From: Chitinivibrionales bacterium
GTDB taxonomy: Bacteria > Fibrobacterota > Chitinivibrionia > Chitinivibrionales > WJKA01
Length of the DNA: 35,184 bases
Direction of reading: 5' to 3'
Assembly (NCBI GenBank): GCA_014728295.1
Contig: WJLW01000043.1
Location: 1 to 35,184, forward strand
How positions within the stretch are numbered: position 1 is the first letter of the stretch; the number at the start of each line of letters is the position of its first letter. A program made the position numbers and the translations under genes. The notes beneath the pieces are model-generated. The model saw only the letters and a program-made list of their open reading frames with translations. It made no database searches and was not told where the DNA came from. This document shows, in pieces, positions 34,020 to 35,184 of this stretch.

Positions 34020-35114
34020 ATGAAAAAATTCCTCATATTTCTTAAATGGTTGCTGATTATTGCTGGAATCATAGTCGCACTGACCATAATTATTGCAGTC
34101 GTCAGTTATGTGAGGGCCCCCCGCCCCGATCCGGTAATGAAGACGGTAAGCGACAGCGCTTCGCTGCCCGGTTTGACGCTAAACGGCTACACATTTCACT
34201 TGGAAACGTTCGGAGACACGGCGAATCCTGCCGTCATCGCACTGCACGGCGGCCCCGGCAACGATTATCGCTACCTGTTGCCGCTCAAACCACTGGCCGA
34301 CTCATTTTTTATGGTCTTCTATGATCAACGAAGCGCAGGTTTGTCCGCGCGCGTCGAGCCGGAGTCACTCAGTCTCGATCTTTACTATCAGGACCTGAAA
34401 GCCATCATCGAGCATTTCTCGCCTGATAGACCGGCCAGACTTGTCGGTCATTCGTGGGGCGGCATGCTGGCGGCGGCGTTTATCAGTCGCTATCCTGAAA
34501 TGGTCAGTCACGCTGTTCTGGCGGAACCGGGATTTTTGACACTGGATTTTGCCCGGGAACTCATGCATAAAACAAATAATTTTGCTCCCCCGATGACATT
34601 CGGCACAATGCTGGAGATGTGGAAAATCGGTTTTCAGGCTATGAAAGTCGAGACGCCCGATCGATTCGGCAAGATGGACTTCTTTTTCGAGAAAATGGCC
34701 TTTTCAGACCTGCCGACCAACCCGATGAAAAAATATTATTGCGGACAAACTATGCAGACTTCGGCTTTTGACTCGTGGCGGTTCGGCGTGTCGGCAATGA
34801 TTGGTATTTCCGGCAAATTCGCCACTGCACTCAAAGGCGGTGAAGCTGAAGTTGATTTTCTGGATGGAATCGAAGATTTTACGAATGAAGTCCTCTTCAT
34901 TGCATCGGAGTGCAATACGTTGATTGGCGCCAATGTGCAGACGCGACAGGCTGAACTCTTCCCGAATGCACGCGTCGTTACCATCAAGGATGCCGGACAT
35001 ACTATGCTCGGTGAAAAACCTCAGCAGAGCATGCGCATCATCAGAGATTACTTCAATCAAGCGGTGCATGCAGATACGCTCACCCGGCTCGACTCTCCTC
35101 CACAAAGACAGTAG
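34020..35114 (+). CDS. Membrane-anchored alpha/beta hydrolase, proline-iminopeptidase-like
   Basis: The 364-residue product has an N-terminal membrane helix (residues 8-31) and then an alpha/beta-hydrolase fold of the peptidase S33 kind. The oxyanion motif HGGPGNDYR and the strand FYDQRSAGLSA are present. The nucleophile elbow is GHSWGG, and the His motif is DAGHTMLGEKP. The usual catalytic acid strand (IAGERD) appears as FIASECNTLIGA, with Asn where Asp is expected. A Glu two residues earlier could replace it. It may therefore be slow, altered, or inactive. It probably faces the periplasm, acting on peptides or esters. The ribosome site GGAG is 6 bases before ATG 34020. Confidence 0.75.
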   Translation: MKKFLIFLKWLLIIAGIIVALTIIIAVVSYVRAPRPDPVMKTVSDSASLPGLTLNGYTFHLETFGDTANPAVIALHGGPGNDYRYLLPLKPLADSFFMVFYDQRSAGLSARVEPESLSLDLYYQDLKAIIEHFSPDRPARLVGHSWGGMLAAAFISRYPEMVSHAVLAEPGFLTLDFARELMHKTNNFAPPMTFGTMLEMWKIGFQAMKVETPDRFGKMDFFFEKMAFSDLPTNPMKKYYCGQTMQTSAFDSWRFGVSAMIGISGKFATALKGGEAEVDFLDGIEDFTNEVLFIASECNTLIGANVQTRQAELFPNARVVTIKDAGHTMLGEKPQQSMRIIRDYFNQAVHADTLTRLDSPPQRQ

Positions 35115-35157
35115 CGCCCCCCTCACGCAGATTGGTGCTGGTGCATTTTCTCGTGCA

Positions 35158-35184
35158 GCGGGGAATCTACTGTAGACTCCCCGC
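35158..35184 (+). terminator. Hairpin at the right edge, likely terminator of the hydrolase gene
   Basis: GCGGGGA (35158-35164) pairs with TCCCCGC (35178-35184), extended inward by TCTA/TAGA after one mismatch, with a 3-base loop. The window ends at the stem, so whether a T-run follows cannot be seen. Confidence 0.55.

Overview
The window looks like a chromosomal segment from a motile, diderm bacterium with a large secretome. Evidence for this is type IV pilus motor genes, a flagellar anti-sigma factor behind a textbook sigma-28 promoter, many Sec signal peptides, and several secreted proteins ending in a type IX-like C-terminal sorting tail. The combination of sorting tails, chitobiase-type repeats, a formylglycine-generating-enzyme (FGE)-like domain and tandem GntR/LacI-type regulators suggests the Fibrobacterota or a neighbouring FCB lineage. 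That placement is inference; no rRNA or tRNA gene is present.

Left third (1-10.1 kb) is accessory in character. It holds the start of a secreted protein running off the left edge and a long non-coding stretch with short tandem and dispersed repeats. Next come a toxin-antitoxin pair whose junction is broken, a fragment of a Calx-beta protein, and a tandem-HTH sugar-type regulator. A truncated sialidase-like paralogue follows, then a full-length sialidase-like/Calx-beta surface protein, and two secreted proteins transcribed together on the minus strand.

Centre (10.2-25.6 kb) is one minus-strand operon of five genes with almost no spacing between most of them. Read from its promoter near 25.57 kb, it encodes a TolB-N-like/TPR protein, a chitobiase-repeat/PKD/FGE-like protein and a giant TPR protein of about 1930 residues with a jelly-roll and coiled coil. 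A TPR/DUF3857/transglutaminase protein with an intact Cys-His-Asp triad and a hotdog thioesterase complete it. This is the best candidate for an undescribed cell-envelope machine: scaffold proteins, a surface ladder protein and one clearly catalytic component.

Right third (25.6-35.2 kb) is mostly plus strand. It starts with a mutarotase-like lipoprotein and a membrane-anchored protein with a degenerate ComEC-like domain. The pilus genes pilB, pilT and pilC follow. Next are flgM with its own sigma-28 promoter and terminator, aspartate kinase, and a membrane-anchored alpha/beta hydrolase whose expected catalytic Asp appears to be Asn.
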